Shown here piece by piece: positions 37,393-46,571 of a stretch of 64,000 nt of DNA. The notes under the pieces are model-generated. The model ran no database searches. It saw nothing but the letters and a program-made list of their open reading frames with translations, and had not been told where the DNA came from. This DNA comes from Pseudomonadota bacterium (GTDB lineage: Bacteria > Pseudomonadota > Alphaproteobacteria > Acetobacterales > Acetobacteraceae). Both the position numbers and the translations under genes were made by a program. Positions within the stretch are counted from its first letter, which is position 1; every line of letters starts with the position of its first letter. The stretch covers positions 542,836 to 606,835 of the forward strand of contig JAKBAD010000002.1 in assembly GCA_021809435.1 (NCBI GenBank). Reading direction: 5' to 3'.

Positions 37393-38460
37393 ATGTCCCA
37401 TTGCATCCATTTCGGCACCTGCGGCGGCTGCGCCCACACCACCGGCCAAACGCCCGATAAATCCGCCCGCCTGCACGCGGCGCTAACCCGTGCCGGCTAC
37501 AGCGCGCCCACCCTCGCGCCGCTCATCGCCGTGCCCCCGGCCTCGCGCCGCCGCGTCGATCTGGGCGCCGAACGCCTCGGCCCCGCGCTCCATCTCGGCC
37601 TGCACAAACATCGCGGCCGCGAGGTGGTGGACATGGCCGAATGCGCCCTGCTCCGCCCCGAGCTCCTCGCCCTGCTGGCCCCGCTCCGCACCGTCCTGCG
37701 CAGCCTCCAAGCCCTCAAGCGCACGGGCGCCATACACATCAACTGGCTCGATACCGGCGCCGACCTGCTCATCCGCACCGACGCGCCCTTCCAGCTCCCC
37801 GACCGCACCCGCCTCATCGCCTTCGCCAAAACCCACGATTTACCGCGCATCTCCATCGCCTCCGGGCAAGACCTGCCCGAGCCCTTGGCCGTGCTGCGCC
37901 CGCCGGTCATTCACTTTGGGGGCGTGCCAGTCACCCCGCCGCCCGGCGGCTTCCTGCAAGCCAGCGCCGAGGGCGAAGCCGCCATCGTCGCTTCGGTGTT
38001 GGCGGCCCTGCCCAAACTCACCCAAAAATCCCGGCTCATCGAGCTCTATAGCGGCAGCGGCACGCTCACCTTCCCGCTCAGCCACCACGCCCGCGTCGAA
38101 GCGTTCGAAGGTTCCGAGCCCGCCGTCTACGCCGCCCAAAGCGCCGCCAACGCCCGCGCCCTCACCGGCCGGCTCAAAATCGCCAAACGCGATCTCGCCC
38201 GCCGCCCCCTGCAAACTTCCGAACTCAACGGCGCCGCCGCCCTCATCCTCGACCCGCCCTTCACCGGCGCCGGCCCGCAACTTCGTTTTATTGTCAAATC
38301 AGAAATCAAGCGCGTCATCTATATCAGCTGCAACCCCGAAGCCCTAAGCGCCGACGCCGCCCAACTCAACCATGCCGGCTTCGCGCTCCTCACCGCCACC
38401 CCCATCGACCAGTTTTTATATTCCGATAATCTGGAAAGCGTGGCGGTATTCGAGCGGTAG
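37393..38460 (+). CDS. Class I SAM-dependent RNA uracil-C5 methyltransferase (RlmD/TrmA family)
   Basis: A protein of 355 residues. It begins MSHCIHFGTCGGCAH, with C-x5-C-x2-C for a 4Fe-4S cluster and a fourth Cys at MAEC. The MTase part has LIELYSGSGTLTFPL, LILDPPFTGA and the catalytic YISCNPEAL. It lacks the N-terminal TRAM domain of RumA/RlmD and is about 80 residues shorter. The true start is taken at ATG 37393 because the frame upstream lies in a repeat. It modifies a uridine in 23S rRNA or tRNA; the site is not known. Confidence 0.9.
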   Translation: MSHCIHFGTCGGCAHTTGQTPDKSARLHAALTRAGYSAPTLAPLIAVPPASRRRVDLGAERLGPALHLGLHKHRGREVVDMAECALLRPELLALLAPLRTVLRSLQALKRTGAIHINWLDTGADLLIRTDAPFQLPDRTRLIAFAKTHDLPRISIASGQDLPEPLAVLRPPVIHFGGVPVTPPPGGFLQASAEGEAAIVASVLAALPKLTQKSRLIELYSGSGTLTFPLSHHARVEAFEGSEPAVYAAQSAANARALTGRLKIAKRDLARRPLQTSELNGAAALILDPPFTGAGPQLRFIVKSEIKRVIYISCNPEALSADAAQLNHAGFALLTATPIDQFLYSDNLESVAVFER

Positions 38461-38475
38461 TCCCCACCTACAAAC

Positions 38476-39141
38476 CTATCCAAACGCCGCCTTTATTTGG
38501 TTCTGCCATCGAATAGAGTCAGTGAGCCTTGATTTTGATGCGGTTATATGTGTGCAACTGTCATATCTTGAAAGCCATCCCTTAAACTCAGTTATTTTAG
38601 CTTCACATGCATCTGGAGAAAATTTTATTCCAGAAATTAACTCGGATCTAAATTCAATTGGATAGCCACAGCTTTTGTCAACCGGAACGTATTTATCAGT
38701 AGCAAAAACAACTCGATATTCCCGCTCATCTGCAAAATTTATCCGTTTTATGAAAGGCAAACGATCCGCTCGATTCTCTAGATGCTTCGGAATCTCTTTA
38801 ATTCTCAGATAGTTCACCTCACCAAAAGAAAGCCCTTCTTTATTTTTAAGATGTTCTTCTAATTTCTGACGATTTATACAAATACAAACACCATCATTCT
38901 TTGCGAACATATTCCAGTGATGATGCGTCTCACTACTCATCGTCATACACGAAACGTAGACTGATTTCATGTTCGTAATAGTTTTATAATGCTCGATCCC
39001 AAAGCTATCATTATGATCGTCCCACTTAGCCGGAGGTCTCAATGAGAGTGTCTGGGTTTCTATAGTCTCTTTAAGGTGGGAGACTTGCATATACTTGAAC
39101 AGTCTCCCCTGAACATTTGCGGAAATCGGCATATAAGTCAT
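38476..39141 (-). CDS. DUF2971 family protein in AT-rich insert
   Basis: A protein of 221 residues with the DUF2971 layout: LFKYMQVSHLKETIETQTLSL near the N terminus, PAKWDDHNDSFG, then SETHHHWNMFAKNDGVCICI and a late FADEREYRVVF. The DNA is clearly AT-rich compared with its neighbours and uses A/T-ending codons, pointing to recent transfer. Function unknown; family members are often found in variable regions. GTG 39147 is also possible. Confidence 0.8.
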   Translation of the reverse strand: MTYMPISANVQGRLFKYMQVSHLKETIETQTLSLRPPAKWDDHNDSFGIEHYKTITNMKSVYVSCMTMSSETHHHWNMFAKNDGVCICINRQKLEEHLKNKEGLSFGEVNYLRIKEIPKHLENRADRLPFIKRINFADEREYRVVFATDKYVPVDKSCGYPIEFRSELISGIKFSPDACEAKITEFKGWLSRYDSCTHITASKSRLTDSIRWQNQIKAAFG

Positions 39142-39156
39142 TGTCACAGGCTCTCC

Positions 39157-39567
39157 CTACCCCTGCTTCCAGGGCAGCCCCTCCATTTTCCAGCCCGCCA
39201 CCGTGCCCCGGTGCCCCCTTGCGTCCAGCGGTCCCTCAAATCCGTCCTTAATGTTGAACACATGCCGATACCCAGCGCCACGCGCCACCAGCGCGGCGGC
39301 TTTCGAGCGCACGCCCGAGCGGCAGAGAAAATAAATCTTCGCCTCCACCCCAATATGCGCCGCGCGCAAGCCTTCCAGAAATTCCGGATGCTCGGCCACA
39401 CTCACCGGCCCGGTCCAAGAAATCAGCACCGGCTGCTTGCCGGCCTCGCCCAGCTCCGGCACCCCCACAAAATTCCACTCCGCATGGGTGCGCACATCCA
39501 CCAGCACGGCGTCGGGGTCGCTCATCAGCGCCTCCCAAACATCCCGCGGCGCGACATCTTCAATCAT
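39157..39567 (-). CDS. Rhodanese-like sulfurtransferase
   Basis: A single-domain rhodanese of 136 residues. It has VLVDVRTHAEWNFVGVP near the start and the active-site loop YFLCRSGVRSKAAA (Cys nucleophile). Single-domain rhodaneses move persulfide sulfur. The ATG 39567 begins at MIEDVAPRDVW; the longer open frame upstream is not homologous. It is divergent from cysK with 52 bp between starts, consistent with sulfur metabolism. Confidence 0.9.
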   Translation of the reverse strand: MIEDVAPRDVWEALMSDPDAVLVDVRTHAEWNFVGVPELGEAGKQPVLISWTGPVSVAEHPEFLEGLRAAHIGVEAKIYFLCRSGVRSKAAALVARGAGYRHVFNIKDGFEGPLDARGHRGTVAGWKMEGLPWKQG

Positions 39568-39619
39568 GGGCCCCTCCGTCGTATAGAGTTTGGCACAAAC
39601 ATAGCGAGGATGAACGCTC

Positions 39620-40606
39620 ATGGGAACAGCAGTGGCAGACGGTTTGGTGGGCGCGATCGGCAACACCCCGCTCATCCGCCTCAAACGGGCCTCGGCGGCC
39701 ACGGGGTGCGAGATTCTGGCCAAGGCCGAATTCTGCTCCCCCGGCGGCTCGGTGAAAGACCGCGCGGCCCTCGCCATCATCCAGGATGCCGAAGCCCGCG
39801 GCCTGCTCTCGCCCGGCGGCACCATCGTCGAGGGCACGGCCGGCAATACCGGCATCGGCCTCACCTTGGTCGCCAATGCGCGGGGCTATAAAAGCGTCAT
39901 TGTCATGCCCGAGACCCAAAGCCGCGAGAAGATCGACTTCCTGCGCATGATCGGCGCCGATCTCCGCCTCGTGCCCGCCAAACCGTTCAAAGACCCCGGC
40001 AATTACGTGCATGTTTCCCGCCGCCTGGCCGAGGAGCTGGGCGCGCTCTGGGCCAACCAGTTCGATAATCTGGCCAACCGCGAAGGCCACCAGCGCACCA
40101 CCGGCCCCGAAATCTGGGACCAGACCGCCGGCAAGATCGATGCCTTCACCTGCGCCTGCGGCACGGGCGGCACGCTGGCGGGCGTCTCCTTCGCGCTCAA
40201 GGAGCGTAACCCCAAAATCAAAATCGTGCTGGCCGATCCTGAAGGGTCCGGCCTCTACGGGTGGGTCAGGAGCAATGATCTCACCGTCACCGGCTCCTCC
40301 ATCACCGAAGGCATCGGCCAGTCGCGCGTGCCCGGCAATCTCGATGGCGCGATGATCGACGACGCCGTGAAAATCCCCGATCCCGAAGCCCTCGAACAGA
40401 TTTTTGACCTGATGATCCATGAAGGTTTGAGCATCGGCGGGTCGGCGGGCATCAATGTCGCCGCCGCCATCCGGGTCGCGCGCGATCTGGGCCCGGGCCA
40501 CACCGTGGTCACCATGCTGTGCGATTCAGGCGCACGCTATCAGAGCAAACTCTTCAACCCCGAGTTCCTGAAATCGAAAAACCTGCCGGTGCCGTCATGG
40601 ATGTAA
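39620..40606 (+). CDS. cysK: Cysteine synthase A
   Basis: PLP enzyme of 328 residues that makes cysteine from O-acetylserine and sulfide. Motifs: GNTPLIRL, catalytic lysine in GGSVKDRAAL, EGTAGNTGIG, GTGGTLAG and GGSAGIN. The stop overlaps the start of the amidase gene by 10 bp. Confidence 0.95.
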   Translation: MGTAVADGLVGAIGNTPLIRLKRASAATGCEILAKAEFCSPGGSVKDRAALAIIQDAEARGLLSPGGTIVEGTAGNTGIGLTLVANARGYKSVIVMPETQSREKIDFLRMIGADLRLVPAKPFKDPGNYVHVSRRLAEELGALWANQFDNLANREGHQRTTGPEIWDQTAGKIDAFTCACGTGGTLAGVSFALKERNPKIKIVLADPEGSGLYGWVRSNDLTVTGSSITEGIGQSRVPGNLDGAMIDDAVKIPDPEALEQIFDLMIHEGLSIGGSAGINVAAAIRVARDLGPGHTVVTMLCDSGARYQSKLFNPEFLKSKNLPVPSWM

Positions 40607-41964
40607 GCGACCCCGCCCTGCTCGACGCCACCGAGCTGCTCAGCGCCTACCGCGCCCGCGCGCTCACGCCACTCGCCGCCTTGCAAGCGGTAACGGAACG
40701 AATCGCCCGCCGCAACCCCGACATCAACGCCTTCTCGGTCATGAACCCCGAGGCGCTGGACGCCGCCCGCGCCAGCACCGCGCGCTGGGCAGCCAACGCG
40801 CCAACCGGCGCGCTCGATGGCGTGCCTGTCACCGTCAAGGATTTTCTCGACGTCAAAGCCCTGCCCACGCGGCGCGGCAGCAAGGCCACCAGCGCCGCCC
40901 CCGCAACAAACGATGCCCCGGTGGTCGAGTTTCTGCGCGCCGCCGGCGCGGTCATCGTGGGCAAAACCACGGCGCCGGAATTTGGCTGGAAAATCGCCGG
41001 AGATTCCCCCCTCACCGGCGTCACCCGCAACCCGTGGGACAAAACCCGCGACACGGGCGGCTCATCCGCGGGGGCTGCTGCGGCGGCGGCGGCGTTTTTC
41101 GGGCCGCTCCATGTCGCCACCGATGCCTATGGCAGCATCAGACTTCCCGCCGCCTGGTGTGGGGTGGTGGGCATGAAGCCCAGTTTCGGTCTCACGCCGC
41201 AATGGCCCCTGGGCGCGTTTGGCCATGTCGGCGCCGCCGGGCCGATCGCGCGCACTGTCAAAGATGCCGCTTTGCTGCTGGAAACCTTGGCAGGCTATCA
41301 CAAGGCCGATCCGTTCTCGCTCGACCTGCCCAAGCGTGACTACACCGCCACCCTCGAAGACGGCGTGGCCGGGCTCAAGATCGGCATTTTGCGCCATCCC
41401 GGCTTCGCCGCCACGGCCGATGACGAACAATGGCAGGCGCTCGATCAGGCCCGCCATCTGCTCGAGGCACAAGGCGCCGTGATCAGCGAGGTCACGATCG
41501 ATCTGCCCGATATCTCAGAGCTTCTGGTCACGCTCTGGGGCATCGCCCAGGCCCGCCAACTCGCCCTCATCGCGCCCGAGCGCCACGCCGATCTCGACCC
41601 GCTCTTTGTCGAAACCGCCAGAAAATTCCAGGGCATTTCTGGCCTCGAGCTGATTGATGCGGAAGCCAAACGGCTACGCGCCGCCCACGCCATGGCCGCG
41701 CTCGGGGTGGATGGGCTGCTCTGCCCCGCCGTGCCCCACGCCGCACCCTTGGCTAAAGCCCCACTCCCCGACCCGGTACATGCGCTGGTGCATGATTGGG
41801 CGCCCTGGAGCTTTTTGTTCAACCTCACCCGCCAGCCGGCGGTGACGCTGCCTATTGGTGTGAACACAAACAATCTGCCGCTCGCCGTACAGGTGGCCGC
41901 GCCGCTCTACCGCGACGAGGTGGCGCTCAAAATCGCCCGCGCCCTCGAGCGGATGCTCGGCTAA
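40597..41964 (+). CDS. Amidase (amidase signature family)
   Basis: A Ser-cisSer-Lys hydrolase of 455 residues. Lys in VPVTVKDFLDV, cis-Ser in TGGSSAGAAAA, and the nucleophile Ser in YGSIRLPAAWCG form the catalytic triad. The usual DGGGS before the nucleophile reads DAYGS here. It is not GatA, which is longer and carries other motifs. ATG 40597 is read inside the cysK end. Substrate unknown. Confidence 0.9.
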   Translation: MDVSDPALLDATELLSAYRARALTPLAALQAVTERIARRNPDINAFSVMNPEALDAARASTARWAANAPTGALDGVPVTVKDFLDVKALPTRRGSKATSAAPATNDAPVVEFLRAAGAVIVGKTTAPEFGWKIAGDSPLTGVTRNPWDKTRDTGGSSAGAAAAAAAFFGPLHVATDAYGSIRLPAAWCGVVGMKPSFGLTPQWPLGAFGHVGAAGPIARTVKDAALLLETLAGYHKADPFSLDLPKRDYTATLEDGVAGLKIGILRHPGFAATADDEQWQALDQARHLLEAQGAVISEVTIDLPDISELLVTLWGIAQARQLALIAPERHADLDPLFVETARKFQGISGLELIDAEAKRLRAAHAMAALGVDGLLCPAVPHAAPLAKAPLPDPVHALVHDWAPWSFLFNLTRQPAVTLPIGVNTNNLPLAVQVAAPLYRDEVALKIARALERMLG

Positions 41965-42042
41965 AATTAACATGCGAGCGCTCGGGTAAACCCAACCTGG
42001 CGCGTGCGGCCGAGGCCCGCGCAAAACCACGAAATTCCCACA

Positions 42043-42077
42043 CAAACCCACATTTTTTGTGGCTTTGTGTGGGTTTG
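42043..42077. terminator. Hairpin between the amidase and CNNM genes
   Basis: The arms CAAACCCACA and TGTGGGTTTG form a 10-bp stem with a T-rich loop, in a convergent gene gap. The same TGTGGGTTTG motif repeats at 42088-42097. Confidence 0.5.
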
Positions 42078-42110
42078 CGTGGCGGCCTGTGGGTTTGGGC
42101 CGCGCCTTGG

Positions 42111-43403
42111 CTATTCGCCCGTGTCGCGCGCCACTTTCACCCGCTCCACCCGCCGGCCATCCATCGAGAGCACCTCGAATTTCCAGCCGCCGAAGATCAG
42201 CGCGTCGCCCTTGCGGGGGGGGCGCAACAACAGGGTCAGCAGCAGCCCGCCCAGCGTGTGATAAGTGCCCTCGGACGGCAGAGCCGGCAGGTGCAGACGA
42301 GCCTTGATTTCATCGATGGGGGTGAGCCCGTCGAGCTCATAGCTCGAGGCATTGTCGGGCTCGGGCGCGTGGGCCGGGGGGCCTTGATCCTCGGCATCGC
42401 CGACAATGGCTTCGAGCACATCGGCGGCGGTGATGATGCCCTCGAAGCTGCCATATTCATCGAGCACCAAAGCAAGGCCGAGCGGGTCGGCTTTCAGCCG
42501 CTCCAGGGCCTCGAGGGCGGTCACTGAGTCGGGCAGGGCGATGGGCTGGCGGATGGCGCTGGCCAGGCTGAAATCACGGCCATCGAGCACGCGGTCGAGC
42601 ACGTCCTTGGTCAGGATGATACCGGTGACGTTGTCAACCGTGCGGTCGCAGACCACGAAGCGCGAATGGGGGGCGGTGCGCAGGCGGGCGATGATGTCGG
42701 CGCGCGGCGCGGTGCGGTCGATCCAGATGATTTCGGTGCGCGGCGTCATGATGGCGCGCACGGGCTTGTCGGCCAGGCGCAGCACACGCTCGATGATATC
42801 GCGCTCCTCGGTCTCGAGCACGCCGGTTTCGGCGCCTTCCACCAGCATGGCCTTCAGCTCCTCTTCCGACATGGCGCGGCGGTCCTCGGGCGCGGGGCCG
42901 AAGAGTTTCAGCACCAGGCGGGTGGCGAGATCGAGCGTCCAGACGGCGGGGGCGAACAGGCGGGCGAGAAAGCTGAGCGGCGCGGCGATGACGCTGGCCA
43001 CCTGCTCGGGGTGGCGCAGCGCCAGCTGCTTGGGCACCAGCTCGCCAAACACCAGGGTGAAAAACGTGATGAAAATCACCGTCACCACCACCGAGATGGG
43101 CCCGGCATAGGGGCTGAGCGCGGGGAGGGCGCGCAAGGGGGGCTCGAGCTGCTGGGCCAGCTGGTCGCCGCCAAAGGCGCCGGTGAGAATGCCGATGAGC
43201 GTGATGCCGAATTGCGAGGCGGGCAGGAAGTTTTGCGGATGATCGGCGAGGTCACGGGCCTTGGCGGCGCCTTTCACGCCCTGGCGCTCGAGCAGGGCGA
43301 GCAGGGCGCGGCGGGTGGAGACGAGCGCCAGCTCGGACAGCGCGAACGCGCCGTTGAGCAGGATGAGGAGCGCCAGGATGAGCAGTTGCAGCGGCAGGGA
43401 CAT
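42111..43403 (-). CDS. CNNM/CorC-type hemolysin-family transporter
   Basis: A protein of 430 residues: DUF21/CNNM membrane domain with about four helices (LPLQLLILALLILLNGAFALSELALVS... and VVTVIFITFFTLVFGELVPKQLAL), a tandem CBS pair (ETGVLETEERDIIERVLRLADKPVRAIMTPRTEI...) and a C-terminal CorC_HlyC domain. The family moves or senses Mg2+ or Co2+. ATG 43403 is chosen as the start of the membrane domain. Confidence 0.93.
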   Translation of the reverse strand: MSLPLQLLILALLILLNGAFALSELALVSTRRALLALLERQGVKGAAKARDLADHPQNFLPASQFGITLIGILTGAFGGDQLAQQLEPPLRALPALSPYAGPISVVVTVIFITFFTLVFGELVPKQLALRHPEQVASVIAAPLSFLARLFAPAVWTLDLATRLVLKLFGPAPEDRRAMSEEELKAMLVEGAETGVLETEERDIIERVLRLADKPVRAIMTPRTEIIWIDRTAPRADIIARLRTAPHSRFVVCDRTVDNVTGIILTKDVLDRVLDGRDFSLASAIRQPIALPDSVTALEALERLKADPLGLALVLDEYGSFEGIITAADVLEAIVGDAEDQGPPAHAPEPDNASSYELDGLTPIDEIKARLHLPALPSEGTYHTLGGLLLTLLLRPPRKGDALIFGGWKFEVLSMDGRRVERVKVARDTGE

Positions 43404-43565
43404 GGCCCCACCATAGCGGTTTACGCGCCAAAACGCAGCCCGCGACGCCACGATGATGAAGATTTTGCCATAGTTGGGACACAATCGCGCCCAGCGTCTG
43501 CCGCACTGGAATGACACTCTTGGTCACAACGGGGATCGTCCCGGGTCAGTGTGGATCTTACCAGC

Positions 43566-46271
43566 ATGACGTACCAGTCGCCCATCCGGCCGCAGGCCGC
43601 GCAGATTTCAACCACCAAGCCCCGCAAGGGCTGGCTCAACGCCAAGTCCTGGGCCGCGGCTTTGGGGGTTGGCGCCATGGCGTTGGGCATCTGGGGCTAC
43701 ACCAACCGGCCGGTGACCGATATTCCCGCCTATCGCGGCGAGATTGGCGGTTTCGCCTTCTCGCCGTTTCATCGTGGCGAGAGCCCCCAGACCGGCGACT
43801 ACCCCTCCACCGCTGAAATCAAATCCGACCTGACCCTGGCTGCCCGCTACACGCACAATATCCGCACCTATACGGTCGAGGGGGATCTTGGGCAGATCCC
43901 GGCTTTGGCCGAGGGCATGCACCTGAACGTGACGCTGGGCGGCTGGCTCGACCGCCACCCCGACGCCAACGCCGCCGAGCTGAAGAAGCTGGTGGCCGTG
44001 GCCAATGCCAACCCCGACGTCAAGCAGATCATGGTCGGGAACGAGACCATTTTGCGCGGCGACCTGCCGGTGAATGAGCTGATCTCGGACATTGACACTG
44101 TGAAGGCCGAGACGCATGTGCCGGTTTCCACCGCCGAGCCCTGGCATGTCTGGCTGAAATATCCGCAACTGGCCGCGCATGTCGATTTCATCACCGTGCA
44201 TCTGCTGCCTTACTGGGAGGGCGTGCCCGAAAACATCGCGGTGCAGGATGCCATGAACCGCCTGCAGGAGGTGCATCAGGCCTACCCCGACAAGCGCATC
44301 GTGATTGGTGAGATCGGCTGGCCTTCGGATGGCATCGACATTGGCGCGGCGCGCGCCAGCACGGTGAACCAGGCCCGCTTCATGCGCGATTTCTTCAATC
44401 TCGCGCAGCAGCGTCATCTGCAATATTTCGTCATGGAGGCGTTCGACCAGCCTTGGAAGACCAGCTTCGAGGGGCGCGCGGCCGGGTATTGGGGCATGTT
44501 CAACCTCGACCGGCAGCAGAAATGGTCGCTGACCGGGCCGGTTGAGAATAATCCCGGCTGGATTTTCTATGCGCTGGGTTCGGTGATCTTCTCGCTGCTG
44601 GCCACCATGGCGCTGCTCTCGCGCCGCCCCGATGTGCGGTTCGCGGGCAAGCTGATCTTCGCCGGGCTGGTCGAGGGGTTCACCACCATTCTGGGTCTGC
44701 TGTTCATGAATATGAGCGAGACCTATCTCAGCCTTGGCGCCGCCACGGTGTGGGGCGCGCTGGCGGCCGGCCAGGCGCTGCTGCTGTTCCTGCTGATCGC
44801 CGACAGCTTCGACCTGGTGGAGACGATTTACGGCCGCGTCTCGAAGCGCCATTATGAGCCGATGCCCGCACCCGCCGGCGCCAAGCTGCCCAAGGTCTCG
44901 ATCCATCTGCCGATCTGCAATGAGCCGCCCGAGATGGTGAAGCTCACGCTCGATGCGCTGGCCGCCCAGGATTATGACCGGTTCGAGGTGCTGGTGATTG
45001 ACAACAACACCATGGACCCGGCCGTGTGGGAGCCGGTGGCCGAGCATTGCGCCCGGCTGGGGCCCAAATTCCGCTTCTTCACGCTCGGCAAATATAAGGG
45101 CTACAAGGCGGGCGCGCTGAATTTTGGCCTGCGCGAGACGGCGGCCGATGCCGAGATCATTGGCGTGATCGACAGTGACTATCTGGTGGAGCCGGACTGG
45201 CTGCGCTCGATGGTGCCGGCTTTTGACAACCCGGCCGTGGGCTTTACCCAGTCGCCGCAGGATTACCGCGACAATGATGGCGGGCTGTTCAAGCGCATGA
45301 TGTTTTGGGAATATGCCGGGTTCTTCCATGCCGGCATGGTCACCCGCAATGAGCGCAACGCCATTATTCAGCACGGCACCATGACGCTGGTGCGCAAGCA
45401 GGCGCTGGTGAATGAAAATGGCTGGGCGGAATGGTGCATCACCGAGGATTCGCAGCTGGGCCTGCGGCTGTTCCGCGCCGGTTATGAGGCGGTCTATTCC
45501 AAGAAGAGCTTTGGCAAGGGCGTGATGCCCGATGATTACACGGCCTTCCGCAAGCAGCGTTTCCGCTGGGCCTATGGCGCCATGCGCATTGTGCGCGCCA
45601 ATGCCGATGCCCTGTTCAACCCCTTTAACAAGGAGCTGACGCTGGGCCAGCGCTGGCACTTTATCACGGGCTGGCTGCCCTGGTTTGGCGATGCACTGGG
45701 CATTGTGTTCCTGACCATGGGCCTCGCCTGGTCGGTTGGGCTGGTCATCGACCCGGTGCGGTTCCAGTTCCCCATCGCGCTGTTCATGCTGCCCTCCATT
45801 GGCCTGTTCTTCTTCAAGATCGTGCAGATTTTGGCGCTCTATAAGAACCGCGTGCCGTGCGGGTTCGCCGACCGGCTGGGCGCGGCGGCGGCGGGCCTGG
45901 CGCTCTCGCATGCCATTGGCAAGGCGGTGTGGAAGGGGCTGTTCTCTGATAAACTCCCCTTCCTGCGTACCCCGAAGATGAAAGACGCGCCCGCCTTGGT
46001 GCAGGGGCTGGTGATGGCCCGCGAGGAGCTGGTGATTTTGGCCGCCACCTGGGGCCTGGCGCTGGCGGTTGGGTTTGGCCACCATTGGGCGACGCTGGAA
46101 ACCAAGCTGTGGGTGGCGGTGATGTTTGTGCAATCCATGCCGTATCTGGCCTCGGTTGGGGTTTCCATTCTGGCTTCACTGCCCGCCCCCGCGCCCAAGA
46201 CGGTGGTGGTGGCGCAGCCGGTGGCTTCGCCCGCGCAGATGGGCGCCATGCACCCGGCGGCGGGCGACTGA
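43566..46271 (+). CDS. GH17-GT2 fusion, probable beta-1,3(1,6)-glucan synthase/transglucosylase
   Basis: A protein of 901 residues. N-terminal TM helix (about 28-45), then a periplasmic GH17 domain with acid/base Glu160 (VGNETIL) and nucleophile Glu249 (IGEIGWPS). Then about three helices (320-410) and a BcsA-like GT2 domain (about 430-660) with VIDNNT, DSDYLVEPDWL, ITEDSQLG and KQRFRW (QxxRW), and more helices. Such fusions make and reshape beta-glucans, as in NdvB-type proteins. ATG 43566 is preferred to GTG 43551. No PilZ domain and no bcs genes nearby. Confidence 0.9.
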   Translation: MTYQSPIRPQAAQISTTKPRKGWLNAKSWAAALGVGAMALGIWGYTNRPVTDIPAYRGEIGGFAFSPFHRGESPQTGDYPSTAEIKSDLTLAARYTHNIRTYTVEGDLGQIPALAEGMHLNVTLGGWLDRHPDANAAELKKLVAVANANPDVKQIMVGNETILRGDLPVNELISDIDTVKAETHVPVSTAEPWHVWLKYPQLAAHVDFITVHLLPYWEGVPENIAVQDAMNRLQEVHQAYPDKRIVIGEIGWPSDGIDIGAARASTVNQARFMRDFFNLAQQRHLQYFVMEAFDQPWKTSFEGRAAGYWGMFNLDRQQKWSLTGPVENNPGWIFYALGSVIFSLLATMALLSRRPDVRFAGKLIFAGLVEGFTTILGLLFMNMSETYLSLGAATVWGALAAGQALLLFLLIADSFDLVETIYGRVSKRHYEPMPAPAGAKLPKVSIHLPICNEPPEMVKLTLDALAAQDYDRFEVLVIDNNTMDPAVWEPVAEHCARLGPKFRFFTLGKYKGYKAGALNFGLRETAADAEIIGVIDSDYLVEPDWLRSMVPAFDNPAVGFTQSPQDYRDNDGGLFKRMMFWEYAGFFHAGMVTRNERNAIIQHGTMTLVRKQALVNENGWAEWCITEDSQLGLRLFRAGYEAVYSKKSFGKGVMPDDYTAFRKQRFRWAYGAMRIVRANADALFNPFNKELTLGQRWHFITGWLPWFGDALGIVFLTMGLAWSVGLVIDPVRFQFPIALFMLPSIGLFFFKIVQILALYKNRVPCGFADRLGAAAAGLALSHAIGKAVWKGLFSDKLPFLRTPKMKDAPALVQGLVMAREELVILAATWGLALAVGFGHHWATLETKLWVAVMFVQSMPYLASVGVSILASLPAPAPKTVVVAQPVASPAQMGAMHPAAGD

Positions 46272-46279
46272 CGCCCCCT

Positions 46280-46305
46280 GAGCGCCGGATGTTCATCCGG
46301 CGCTC
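46280..46305 (+). terminator. Hairpin after the GH17-GT2 gene
   Basis: Perfect 12-bp stem GAGCGCCGGATG / CATCCGGCGCTC with TT loop, 8 bp after the stop. Confidence 0.7.
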
Positions 46306-46316
46306 ATAAAAGAGTT

Positions 46317-46360
46317 TCAAAAGTTTTTTGGGTGCCGCCTTTTTTTCAAAAAAGGCGGCA
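46317..46360 (+). terminator. AAGTTTTTTGGG-family hairpin after the GH17-GT2 gene
   Basis: AAAAGTTTTTTGGG then TGCCGCCTTTTTTT-C-AAAAAAGGCGGCA. It is the clearest family member in the sense direction. Confidence 0.75.
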
Positions 46361-46543
46361 TTCTTTCTTTGGGGCGTGCGCGGGTTTTGCTTGCGCAGCC
46401 CGGCCCGCTTAGGCTAGGCAGACCGTGCTTGCCGCCCTGGCGCGACCGGTTTGAGCCGGCTGGGGTGGTGTGGGGGTTTTGAGACCCCGTTTTGATTTTG
46501 CTTTTCCAGTTTCGCGCATGGATGGCGAACAGCGCCCCGGAGG

Positions 46544-46560
46544 CTCCGGCGGCGCCGGAG
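46544..46560 (+). promoter_or_regulatory. Hairpin that covers the helicase Shine-Dalgarno
   Basis: CTCCGGC-GGC-GCCGGAG folds as a 7-bp stem. The GGAGG of the ribosome-binding site overlaps the 3' arm, 10 bp before the ATG at 46572, with GCTTTTGTTTT between. The gap 46361-46571 holds no gene. Confidence 0.6.
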
Positions 46561-46571
46561 GCTTTTGTTTT

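Noticed and set aside
43608..46133. 841-codon minus-strand frame opposite the GH17-GT2 gene
   Set aside because: Antisense shadow; the plus strand has both catalytic domains.
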